Assembly: GCA_030152805.1 (NCBI GenBank)
Contig: JASLIG010000128.1
Location: 1 to 8,946 of the forward strand
Direction of reading: 5' to 3'
DNA from: Solirubrobacterales bacterium
GTDB lineage: Bacteria; Actinomycetota; Thermoleophilia; Solirubrobacterales; 70-9
DNA length: 8,946 nt
Shown: in pieces, positions 1-5,406 of the stretch
Numbering within the stretch: the first letter of the stretch is position 1
Layout of the letters: every line of letters starts with the position of its first letter
Notes under the pieces: generated by a model
Databases searched by the model: none
Told to the model about the DNA's origin: nothing
What the model saw: the letters and a program-made list of their open reading frames with translations, nothing else
Made by a program: the position numbers and the translations under genes

Positions 1-378
1 GATCTCGTCGGAGATACGCATCGCGCCGAGCTCGGCGACGATGCCGGTGCCGACCTTCGCCGCCAGCATGTAGCCGAAGGCGTAGGGCATGATCTCGCGC
101 AGGTCGCACCAGGCCGAGAAGACGCCGGCGTAGGCGGGCGCACCCTGGGCGCGCAGCAGGTAGGCCCCCTCGATCCCGCACTGCAGGCCGAGGATGAAGA
201 CCAGGCCCCAGATGATCAGCGCCGAGCCGAGGATCAGGATGCCGGCCTGGCGCAGGCTCTCGCCGAAGAAGCGCAAGACGCGGCCGCTGTAGACGAGGCC
301 GGCGACGCGCGAGCCGAAGCGGGCAATCTCACCGAAGGAGTCGAGCCAGCCGCGCGGGACTTCGAGCCAGGCGTTCAT
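1..378 (-). CDS. MlaE/YrbE-type ABC transporter permease, second of pair (YrbEB-like), partial
   Basis: This is the integral-membrane permease subunit of a Mce/Mla-type lipid ABC transporter. Only the first 126 codons are present; the gene runs off the left edge. It starts at ATG 378-376, which overlaps the stop of the upstream permease as ATGA, so translation is probably coupled. A cytosolic N-terminal region is followed by a hydrophobic segment at about residues 45-65 (AGILILGSALIIWGLVFILG). The visible end, residues 110-126 (GTGIVAELGAMRISDEI), is the start of the conserved MlaE-family coupling-loop region (GAxRxxEEI) that contacts the ATPase. In Mce operons two YrbE permeases precede the Mce substrate-binding proteins. 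The gene order and the GAMRISDEI wording fit the B-type partner. The family call is firm. The transported lipid is unknown, and the Mce genes themselves would lie outside the window. Confidence 0.88.
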   Translation of the reverse strand, partial: MNAWLEVPRGWLDSFGEIARFGSRVAGLVYSGRVLRFFGESLRQAGILILGSALIIWGLVFILGLQCGIEGAYLLRAQGAPAYAGVFSAWCDLREIMPYAFGYMLAAKVGTGIVAELGAMRISDEI

Positions 379-1184
379 CGAATCGTCTGCAGCTCCGGAT
401 TCGTTGCCAGCAGCGTCTGGGTGAAGGCGTAGTTGAAGGCGAAGACGCCCATGAAGGCGATCACCACCGCCTGGTTGACGGCGCGGCCGACGCCGGCAGC
501 GCCGCCGGAGGCGGTCATCCCCTTGTAGGAGCAGACGACGGCGATGATCGCGCCGAAGAGCGTGCACTTGATCACCGAGCCCCAGAGGTCGGTGACCGAG
601 GCGTTTGAGAAGAGGGTGGCGAAGAAGCCGCCCAGCGACTGGTGGTAGAGCAGCTCGGCGCCGATGCCGCCGGAGATGCCGAAGACCAGGGCGTAGATGT
701 CGAGCAGACCGGTGATCAGCATCAGCGCCAGGAAGCGCGGCACGACGAGGTTCTTGATCGGGTCGACGCCGAGCACCTGCAGGGCGTCGAGCTCCTCGCG
801 GATCTTGCGGGCTCCGAGGTCGGCGGTGATCGCCGTGCCGGCGACGCCGGCGACGACCACCGCGGTGACGAAGGGGGCGAACTCGCGGATCGAGGCGAGG
901 ACGAAGAAGCCGCCGAGGCGGTCGAGGGCGCCGAACAGGGAGAGGAAGTTGGAGGCCTGCAGGCCAGGCGCGCCGAAACCGAAGGCCACGGTCGAGATCA
1001 GCAGCGGGAACCAGCAGAGCTGCAGGGCGAAGAGAAACTGGCCGATGAACTCCTCACCGTAGGGGTAGGGAGGCTTGACCGCGGAAACGAGCGTGCGAGC
1101 GGTGAGGATCATCATGTCCCCAACCTGTTCGAACAGCGACTTTGCGGGCAGGAATGCCCTGTTGACCGCGGATCCGACCATCAT
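375..1184 (-). CDS. MlaE/YrbE-type ABC transporter permease, first of pair (YrbEA-like)
   Basis: A complete 269-residue permease of the MlaE/YrbE family, close to the usual family length (about 255-290). It probably forms the membrane channel with the downstream permease in a Mce-type lipid importer. The N-terminal amphipathic region (1-45) is followed by membrane segments near 47-70, 91-118, 145-172, 203-222 and 236-258. The coupling helix signature is ADLGARKIREELDALQVLGV (121-140) followed by DP, and the C-terminal part has GGAAGVGRAVNQAVV (227-241), both typical of YrbEA. The start is ATG 1184; a strong AGGAGGAGG lies directly before it. A second ATG at 1181 gives better spacing to the first AGGAGG, so either may be used. 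The stop overlaps the next start by 4 bases (ATGA). No other genes of the system are visible. Confidence 0.93.
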   Translation of the reverse strand: MMVGSAVNRAFLPAKSLFEQVGDMMILTARTLVSAVKPPYPYGEEFIGQFLFALQLCWFPLLISTVAFGFGAPGLQASNFLSLFGALDRLGGFFVLASIREFAPFVTAVVVAGVAGTAITADLGARKIREELDALQVLGVDPIKNLVVPRFLALMLITGLLDIYALVFGISGGIGAELLYHQSLGGFFATLFSNASVTDLWGSVIKCTLFGAIIAVVCSYKGMTASGGAAGVGRAVNQAVVIAFMGVFAFNYAFTQTLLATNPELQTIR

Positions 1185-1199
1185 CCTCCTCCTCAGACG

Positions 1200-1205
1200 A
1201 GTCTA
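1200..1205 (-). promoter_or_regulatory. Candidate -10 box for the yrbE operon
   Basis: TAGACT on the minus strand fits the actinobacterial TANNNT -10 pattern. It lies 15 bases before ATG 1184, so the transcript would begin almost at the AGGAGGAGG ribosome site and the leader would be about 9-12 bases. No convincing -35 box is visible at 16-18 bases upstream, so this is a weak call from position and sequence only. Confidence 0.4.
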
Positions 1206-1271
1206 TGCGATGCGCCAGCGGGCACTGTTGAGTTCGGGCTAACCCGCTCCTGAGCAGCCGAAACCCCGTGC

Positions 1272-1277
1272 TATGTT
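1272..1277 (+). promoter_or_regulatory. Candidate extended -10 box for the lipoprotein/dehydrogenase operon
   Basis: TGCTATGTT contains an extended -10 (TGN-TATGTT, box at 1272-1277). It lies in the 102-base divergent gap, 9 bases before the TTG start at 1287. A transcript from it would start near 1283-1286, giving a leaderless or near-leaderless message, consistent with the lack of any Shine-Dalgarno before 1287. No clear -35 is seen. Confidence 0.4.
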
Positions 1278-1286
1278 GCGGCCGCT

Positions 1287-1949
1287 TTGGGGGGGCACGC
1301 CAGACAGGTCTCGCGTCACCGCCACCGCGCCTCGATCGTCGCTGCGATCGCTGCTGCCACGGCCCTCTCGCTCACCGCCTGCGGCGGCTCCTCCTCTTCG
1401 TCGGACGCGAACGAACCTGCCGGCACCTACCCCGTCAAGGTCACCGACGCCAGCTTCGCGACCGAGCAGCACATCGGCCAGACCTACCTGATGAGGCTCG
1501 GCATCCGCAACACCGGCCGCAAGACGATCCCGGCTCTGACGGTGAATGTCTCGATCAAGGGCAAGGCGGGAGCGACCTCCACCCTGCCCTTCGCGATCCA
1601 CGATCCCCAGCCCGAACTCGCCCAGCCCGACCGGCCCGTCTGGACGCTTGCCGAGCACTACCCCAAGTTCGCCGGTTCATCGAAACCGGGAGGCGCGGAA
1701 ACGTCGAACCAGAAAACCTTTGACTTCGGGGCGCTGAAGGCCGGTGACAGCGCCGACGTCGTTTGGAAGCTGAGCGCCGTCAAGGCCGGCCATTACACCC
1801 TTCTCTACGCCATCGACGCGGGCCTGAGTGGCGCCGCCAAGGCGGAGACGGCCGGCGGCGGCGCACCGGGCGGCTCCTTCAGCGTCGAGATCAGCACCGC
1901 CCATCGCAACACCGAAGTCACCGACAGCGGAGAAGTCGTCGAAAAGTGA
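1287..1949 (+). CDS. Small secreted lipoprotein of unknown function
   Basis: A 220-residue protein with a lipoprotein signal peptide: basic N-terminus (RHRHR, 10-14), hydrophobic core (17-29) and lipobox LTAC with the lipidated cysteine at residue 32, then a serine-rich linker (35-39). The mature part starts GTYPVKVTDASF and has alternating beta-like stretches (QTYLMRLGIRNTGRKTIPALTV; DSADVVWKLSAVKAGHYTLLYAI). This resembles an Ig-like or CARDB-like beta-sandwich of the kind that often sits on cell-surface proteins. I do not recognise a named family and assign no function. The start is uncertain: TTG 1287 is the only in-frame start that keeps the whole signal peptide, with no ribosome site. 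ATG 1273 is one frame off, separated by a run of seven Gs (1289-1295). The stop overlaps the next start as GTGA, so the two genes are probably co-translated and may work together outside the membrane. Confidence 0.8.
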   Translation: MGGHARQVSRHRHRASIVAAIAAATALSLTACGGSSSSSDANEPAGTYPVKVTDASFATEQHIGQTYLMRLGIRNTGRKTIPALTVNVSIKGKAGATSTLPFAIHDPQPELAQPDRPVWTLAEHYPKFAGSSKPGGAETSNQKTFDFGALKAGDSADVVWKLSAVKAGHYTLLYAIDAGLSGAAKAETAGGGAPGGSFSVEISTAHRNTEVTDSGEVVEK

Positions 1950-3118
1950 GGCGGGCGGCCCTCGCTGCTGTCCTGCTCGCCCTCACCTTGCCCGCCTGCG
2001 GATCGGCAAAGGAGCCGCAGGCGGCGAGGAATTCGGCCCGCGGCCTGGTGCTGAAGCGGATCGGCAGCTTCGACAACCCGACCTACGTCACCGGCGCCCC
2101 GGGCTTCCCGAAGCTGCTCTTCGTCGTCGAGCAGCCGGGCCGGGTGCGGGTCCTGCGCGGGGGGCACGAGCTGCCCAAGCCCTTCCTCAACCTCGGCGGA
2201 AGGGTCGGCTACGGCGGCGAGCGCGGTCTGCTCTCGATCGCCTTCCCGCCCGACTACCGCCGCAGCGGTCGCCTCTACGTCTACTACACCGATACGGCTG
2301 GCAACATCCGCGTTGACGAATTCCGACGCGGTGGCACGACTTGGGTGGAGCGCGAATCGCGCCGTCCCGTGATCGAGATCGCCCATCCCGTCAACGCCAA
2401 CCACAACGGCGGCCAGCTGCAGTTCCTCGGCGATCTCCTCTACCTCGCCACCGGTGACGGCGGCTCCGGGGGCGACCCGCCCAACAACGCCCAGAACAAG
2501 GAGAGCCTGCTCGGCAAGCTCCTGCGCATCGACCCGCGGCCGGGCGACGGCCGCCCCTACTCGGTCCCGTCCGACAACCCCTTCGTCGGCCGGCCCGGCC
2601 GCGACGAGATCTATTCCTACGGCCTGCGCAACCCGTTCCGCTTCTCCTTCGACACGGCCAGCGCGGCAGAACCGCGAATCGCGATCGGCGACGTCGGCCA
2701 GAATCGCTTCGAGGAGCTCGACTACACGACCGTCGCCGGCGCGGCCGGCGCCAACTTCGGCTGGGATGCCTTCGAGGGCTACGACCGCTACGAAGACGAA
2801 AACAGCGGCACCCCCGACCCAGGCAACACCACCAAGCCGATCATGGCCTACGGCCGCGGGCGGGACGGCGGCACCTGCACGATCATCGGCGGTTACGTAG
2901 TCGGCCCCGGCGGACCCTCGCCGCTGCGCGGGCGCTACCTCTACGCCGACTACTGCTCGGGCGTCATCCGCAGCCTCGTGCCCCACCTGCGCCGGGCCGG
3001 AGAGGACCGCCGCACCGGCCTCGAGGTCGCCTCCCCCACCTCTTTCGGTGAAGACGACCGCGGCCGCATCTACGTCTGTTCGCAGGAAGGTGGGGTCTTC
3101 CGGCTGGTCGTGCGCTAG
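1946..3118 (+). CDS. PQQ-type sugar dehydrogenase family lipoprotein (six-bladed beta-propeller)
   Basis: A 390-residue exported protein of the soluble glucose/aldose dehydrogenase family (GSDH/YliI/HHIP-like propeller). Family members oxidise aldose sugars with bound PQQ and calcium. The signal peptide has lipobox LPAC with lipidated Cys18, so the enzyme should sit on the outer face of the membrane. Family motifs in order: PGRVRVLRGG (blade 1), GGERGLLSIAFPPDY, NHNGGQL with His153 at the position of the catalytic base, ATGDGGSGGDPPNNAQN (168-184), LLGKLLRIDP, YGLRNPFRFSFD with Arg228 in the cofactor-contacting GxRNP motif, GDVGQNRFEELD, and the C-terminal GGYVVGP and LYADYCSG repeats. The start is GTG 1946, overlapping the previous stop as GTGA; the open frame continues upstream but that stretch is arginine-rich shadow sequence. 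The substrate and true PQQ dependence cannot be read from sequence. The stop overlaps the convergent neighbour's stop. Confidence 0.9.
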   Translation: MRRAALAAVLLALTLPACGSAKEPQAARNSARGLVLKRIGSFDNPTYVTGAPGFPKLLFVVEQPGRVRVLRGGHELPKPFLNLGGRVGYGGERGLLSIAFPPDYRRSGRLYVYYTDTAGNIRVDEFRRGGTTWVERESRRPVIEIAHPVNANHNGGQLQFLGDLLYLATGDGGSGGDPPNNAQNKESLLGKLLRIDPRPGDGRPYSVPSDNPFVGRPGRDEIYSYGLRNPFRFSFDTASAAEPRIAIGDVGQNRFEELDYTTVAGAAGANFGWDAFEGYDRYEDENSGTPDPGNTTKPIMAYGRGRDGGTCTIIGGYVVGPGGPSPLRGRYLYADYCSGVIRSLVPHLRRAGEDRRTGLEVASPTSFGEDDRGRIYVCSQEGGVFRLVVR

Positions 3119-3744
3119 TGGCGGGCAAAGGGATCGACGTATAGGTCGTCGACCTGCCACTGGCCCTTGGCATCCAGCGGAGTGAAGCGAACCTCGATCG
3201 CGCTGGGCAGCACGGTGCCGACCAGGGTCGAGAGGCCGAGTACCGTCGAAAGCTGCTTGCTTGGCTCCCAGCTCTGGCCAGCGGTCACGGTGTTGACCAC
3301 GTTGGTGCGAACCAGGCCGAGCAGGCTGTAGACGGCCTCGACGCGGAGTCGCGCGGAAGGATCGCCCGTGTTGCGCGCCATAAAGCGGAGCAGGGGCGTA
3401 TCGATCGACATGCAGATCGGCGGACTGGTCGCGGAACTGCCAGGGGCCAGCGCAAGCGAGCGGGAGTCGGCCGGACCGTTCAGCTGGTAGCTCTCGTTGC
3501 CAGCGACCGCCTGGGCCCCACCGCGGAGCGTCCAGCCGGCCCCGCCGGACTCGAAGCCGCCGTCCGGGGCGAGAGCGTAGGAGTGCTGGTCGCCCCAGGG
3601 AGCGAAAACCGGCTTCGCGCCTGGGTAGGAACAGGCTTGCGCACCGGCGGCGGCGGCGAGACCGAGGGTGAGCACCCCGATCGCAAGGACCGCGGCCAGC
3701 CTGGCGCGGAAAGAGACGGTGGAGTAATCCTGGTCGAGCTTCAT
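3115..3744 (-). CDS. Secreted protein of unknown function under c-di-GMP riboswitch control
   Basis: A 209-residue protein with a signal peptide: charged start (MKLDQD; R13, R15), hydrophobic stretch (17-33) and likely cleavage after AGA or AQA (about 34-37). The mature chain begins CSYPGAKPVFAPWGDQHSY, then DGGFESGGAGWTLRGG (61-76), GNESYQLNG, and ends with QVDDLYVDPF. The pattern (a FESG-GW motif, beta-rich body, closing 'DDLYVDP') suggests a carbohydrate-binding-like jelly-roll fold; this is inference. C38 and C111 could form a disulfide. I recall similar proteins ('FAPWGD...GGFE...GWTL') in Solirubrobacterales but know no function. The start ATG 3744 is set by a strong AAGGGAGGT 7 bases upstream; the open frame extends to 3825 but that part is the riboswitch leader. 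Sigma-28-like promoter, aptamer and expression platform precede it, so it is probably a c-di-GMP-regulated surface or matrix component. Confidence 0.85.
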   Translation of the reverse strand: MKLDQDYSTVSFRARLAAVLAIGVLTLGLAAAAGAQACSYPGAKPVFAPWGDQHSYALAPDGGFESGGAGWTLRGGAQAVAGNESYQLNGPADSRSLALAPGSSATSPPICMSIDTPLLRFMARNTGDPSARLRVEAVYSLLGLVRTNVVNTVTAGQSWEPSKQLSTVLGLSTLVGTVLPSAIEVRFTPLDAKGQWQVDDLYVDPFARH

Positions 3745-3792
3745 CGGCAAACCTCCCTTCACGGCAGGACAAGACGCCTGGTCGTGAAACCA
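3744..3792 (-). promoter_or_regulatory. Riboswitch expression platform with SD-sequestering sequence
   Basis: This stretch links the aptamer to the start codon. The ribosome-site region GGGAGGTTTGCC (minus strand, 3757-3746) is complementary to the aptamer core GGCAAACCTGCC (3867-3856): nine consecutive pairs (AGGUUUGCC with GGCAAACCU) and 11 of 12 overall. The two pairings exclude each other, because the aptamer needs the same bases. A second, 6-bp hairpin (TTCACG 3788-3783 with CGTGAA 3763-3758) ends just before the SD and would leave it exposed. There is no run of Ts, so control is more likely at translation than by termination. Predicted: ligand bound, SD free, gene ON. Confidence 0.7.
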
Positions 3793-3878
3793 AGCTGAGC
3801 AGCCGAGCCATCTCGTGCGGGGCACGAGACCTCTGACTTTGCGTCCCTGCCTCGCGGCAGGTTTGCCTTTGTGCAGCT
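3793..3878 (-). promoter_or_regulatory. Cyclic di-GMP-I (GEMM-I) riboswitch aptamer
   Basis: The minus strand carries the GEMM-I consensus in order. CACAAAGGCAAACC (3873-3860) leads into a 6-bp stem CCTGCC/GGCAGG capped by a GCGA tetraloop (GNRA type). Then comes GGGACGCAAAG, the signature joining region that contains the adenosine stacking between the two guanines of c-di-GMP. Next are AGAGGTCT, a second long stem (TCTCGTGC/GCACGAGA, loop CCC), and GATGGCTCGGCTGCT, which matches the conserved closing strand (GAURGCYNGGYUGCY-like). A closing helix AGCTG/CAGCT (3878-3874 with 3797-3793) frames it. The internal GAG...CTC pairs with the unpaired ATGG are placed where the tetraloop receptor sits in this class. 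The aptamer lies 48 bases before the start of the secreted-protein gene. Confidence 0.93.
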
Positions 3879-3896
3879 GACTTATGTGAGCGATGG

Positions 3897-3923
3897 GTAT
3901 CGGCCGCTATTTGCGTGGCTTTA
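3897..3923 (-). promoter_or_regulatory. Sigma-28/WhiG/FliA-type promoter for the riboswitch transcript
   Basis: On the minus strand TAAA (3923-3920) is followed after exactly 15 bases by GCCGATAC (3904-3897). The consensus for the sigma-28 family (FliA, SigD, WhiG) is TAAA-N15-GCCGATAA, so only the last base differs. The predicted transcription start, near 3890, is about 10 bases before the riboswitch aptamer, a sensible leader layout. TAAA is rare in such GC-rich DNA, which adds weight. Confidence 0.72.
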
Positions 3924-4010
3924 GCCAGTTCGAACGAATGTCTACCCAGTCATGGTTTCCTGAGAAATCGATGACCCTTGGCATGCGAGGTTGGGCAACG
4001 CGCGCAGGGG

Positions 4011-4018
4011 GCCGATAA
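4011..4018 (+). promoter_or_regulatory. Sigma-28-like -10 box (GCCGATAA) upstream of the HD-GYP gene
   Basis: GCCGATAA is an exact sigma-28-family -10 element. A start near 4025 would leave a leader of about 28 bases containing AGGAGG (4038-4043). The -35 position, 15 bases upstream, reads TGGG rather than TAAA, so the site is half-supported. It could also be a coincidence or use a relaxed -35. Confidence 0.4.
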
Positions 4019-4052
4019 CGAACCGCGGCCGCTCCCCAGGAGGCCGTGTCCC

Positions 4053-5369
4053 ATGTCACCGGCCCCGGAGACACTCGACATCGAGCAGCTCTTCGCCCGC
4101 GGGCGAGCTCGCGCGGCGGCGGCGCCGAACCTGCGCGAGCGCAGTGTGGAGAGCATCGTCGGCATTGGATTCCTGGCGGTTGCCCTGGCGATGGCGCTGC
4201 GGTTCGACTCGCCGCGCGCCCTCGAACCGCTGCCGCTGGCGGTTCTCGTTGCCGCCTACGTCGTCGCCTGCCGGGCGAAGTTCGACTTCGCGGATGGCTA
4301 CACCGTGCCAACCGAGCTGGTCCTCGTGCCGATGCTGTTCCTCCTGCCGACGCCGCAGGTGCCGCTCCTCGTCAGCCTCAGCTGGGCACTTGGGCGCCTG
4401 CTGGACTACGCAAGCGGCGCCACCAGCGTGCGCCGCGCCCTGCACGTGTTCGGCGACAGCTGGCACTCGGTGGGACCGGCGCTGGTCATCGTCCTCGCGG
4501 GGGCGCAGGTCTTCTCCTGGGAGGAGTGGCCGACGTACGCGCTCGCCCTGCTCGCCCAGTTCGTCTTCGATTTCGTCGCCACGGCGACGCGGATCTGGCT
4601 GATCGAGGGCAGCGCGCCAAAGGTGGAGCTGCGCCAGATCGCCCCGGTCTACGCGCTCGACGCGGCGCTCGCCCCGATCGGCCTATTGGCGACCTTCGCG
4701 GCAATCGAGCTGGGTCCGGGGGCCTGCCTGCTCGTGCTGCCGCTGGCGGCCGTGCTGGCGGTGCTCTCGCGCGAGCGTCAGCGACGGATCGACCAGGCGC
4801 TCGAGCTGAGCGAGGCCTACCAGGGCACGGCGCTGCTGCTCGGCGACGTGGTCGAGGCCGACGACGCCTACACGGGCAGCCACAGCCGCGGCGTCGTAGA
4901 GCTCTCGCTGGCCGTCGCCAAACGGCTCGGCCTCGACTCCCGCCAGCGACGCAACGTCGAGTTCGCCGCCCTGCTCCACGACGTCGGCAAGATCGCAGTG
5001 CCGAAGGAGATCATCAACAAGCCCGGCCCGCTCGACGACGACGAGTGGAAGATCATGCACCGCCACACGATCGAGGGCGAGGCGATGCTCAAGCGCGTCG
5101 GCGGGGTCCTCGCCGACGTCGGCCTCATAGTCCGCTCCTCCCACGAGCACTACGACGGCAGCGGCTACCCCGATCGGCTCGCCGGTGAGGAGATCCCGAT
5201 CGAGGCGCGAATCGTTACCTGCTGCGATGCCTTCAGCGCGATGACGACGACTCGCTCCTATCGCAAGGCAATGCCGTTGGCGGAGGCGCTTGCCGAGTTG
5301 CGAGCTTGCTCCGGAACGCAGTTCGATCCGCGGGTCGCGGCGATCCTCGCCGAGCTCGCGGTGAGCTAG
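4053..5369 (+). CDS. Membrane-anchored HD-GYP domain phosphodiesterase (probable c-di-GMP hydrolase)
   Basis: A 438-residue protein: a hydrophobic N-terminal part (about residues 32-245, six to eight membrane segments, MASE-like sensor of unknown ligand), a short coiled linker (RERQRRIDQALELSEAY), and a C-terminal HD-GYP domain (about 258-435). HD-GYP enzymes hydrolyse c-di-GMP to pGpG or GMP. Metal and active-site motifs visible: H277 in YTGSHS, HDVGK (H309, D310, K313), H338 in HRHTIEGE, then H364-E-H-Y-D-G-S-G-Y-P373, GEEIPIEARIV, and the aspartate of CCDAFSAM. The usual HHE has Ser363 in place of its first histidine, so a two-metal rather than three-metal centre is likely. Start ATG 4053 has AGGAGG nine bases upstream; an earlier in-frame TTG (3978) lacks a ribosome site. 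It is divergent from a c-di-GMP riboswitch-controlled gene, which supports c-di-GMP as substrate. Confidence 0.92.
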   Translation: MSPAPETLDIEQLFARGRARAAAAPNLRERSVESIVGIGFLAVALAMALRFDSPRALEPLPLAVLVAAYVVACRAKFDFADGYTVPTELVLVPMLFLLPTPQVPLLVSLSWALGRLLDYASGATSVRRALHVFGDSWHSVGPALVIVLAGAQVFSWEEWPTYALALLAQFVFDFVATATRIWLIEGSAPKVELRQIAPVYALDAALAPIGLLATFAAIELGPGACLLVLPLAAVLAVLSRERQRRIDQALELSEAYQGTALLLGDVVEADDAYTGSHSRGVVELSLAVAKRLGLDSRQRRNVEFAALLHDVGKIAVPKEIINKPGPLDDDEWKIMHRHTIEGEAMLKRVGGVLADVGLIVRSSHEHYDGSGYPDRLAGEEIPIEARIVTCCDAFSAMTTTRSYRKAMPLAEALAELRACSGTQFDPRVAAILAELAVS

Positions 5370-5406
5370 AAGCCACCAGGGCCGGGCGCGATCGAATTCT
5401 TACGGC

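Noticed and set aside
1805..3811. 668-codon open frame on the minus strand
   Set aside because: It lies antisense to the lipoprotein and sugar dehydrogenase, whose family motifs are clear. Its translation is rich in Arg/Ala/Gly/Asp with no recognisable motif; GC-rich codon shadow.
3745..3825. N-terminal extension of the secreted protein up to 3825
   Set aside because: It would put translated sequence into the riboswitch and delay the signal peptide. ATG 3744 has a strong SD and a proper signal peptide directly after it.
3929..3945. LexA/SOS-box-like TTCGAACGAATGT
   Set aside because: Only the left half matches TCGAAC-N4-GTTCGA; the right half reads GTCTAC. Too weak to call.
3978..4052. TTG 3978 as start of the HD-GYP protein
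   Set aside because: No ribosome site, and the first 25 residues look non-coding; ATG 4053 has AGGAGG nine bases upstream.
4046..5188. 380-codon plus-strand frame inside the HD-GYP gene
   Set aside because: Arg/Ala-rich frame-shifted shadow; the other frame carries HDVGK and DGSGYP motifs and a good ribosome site.
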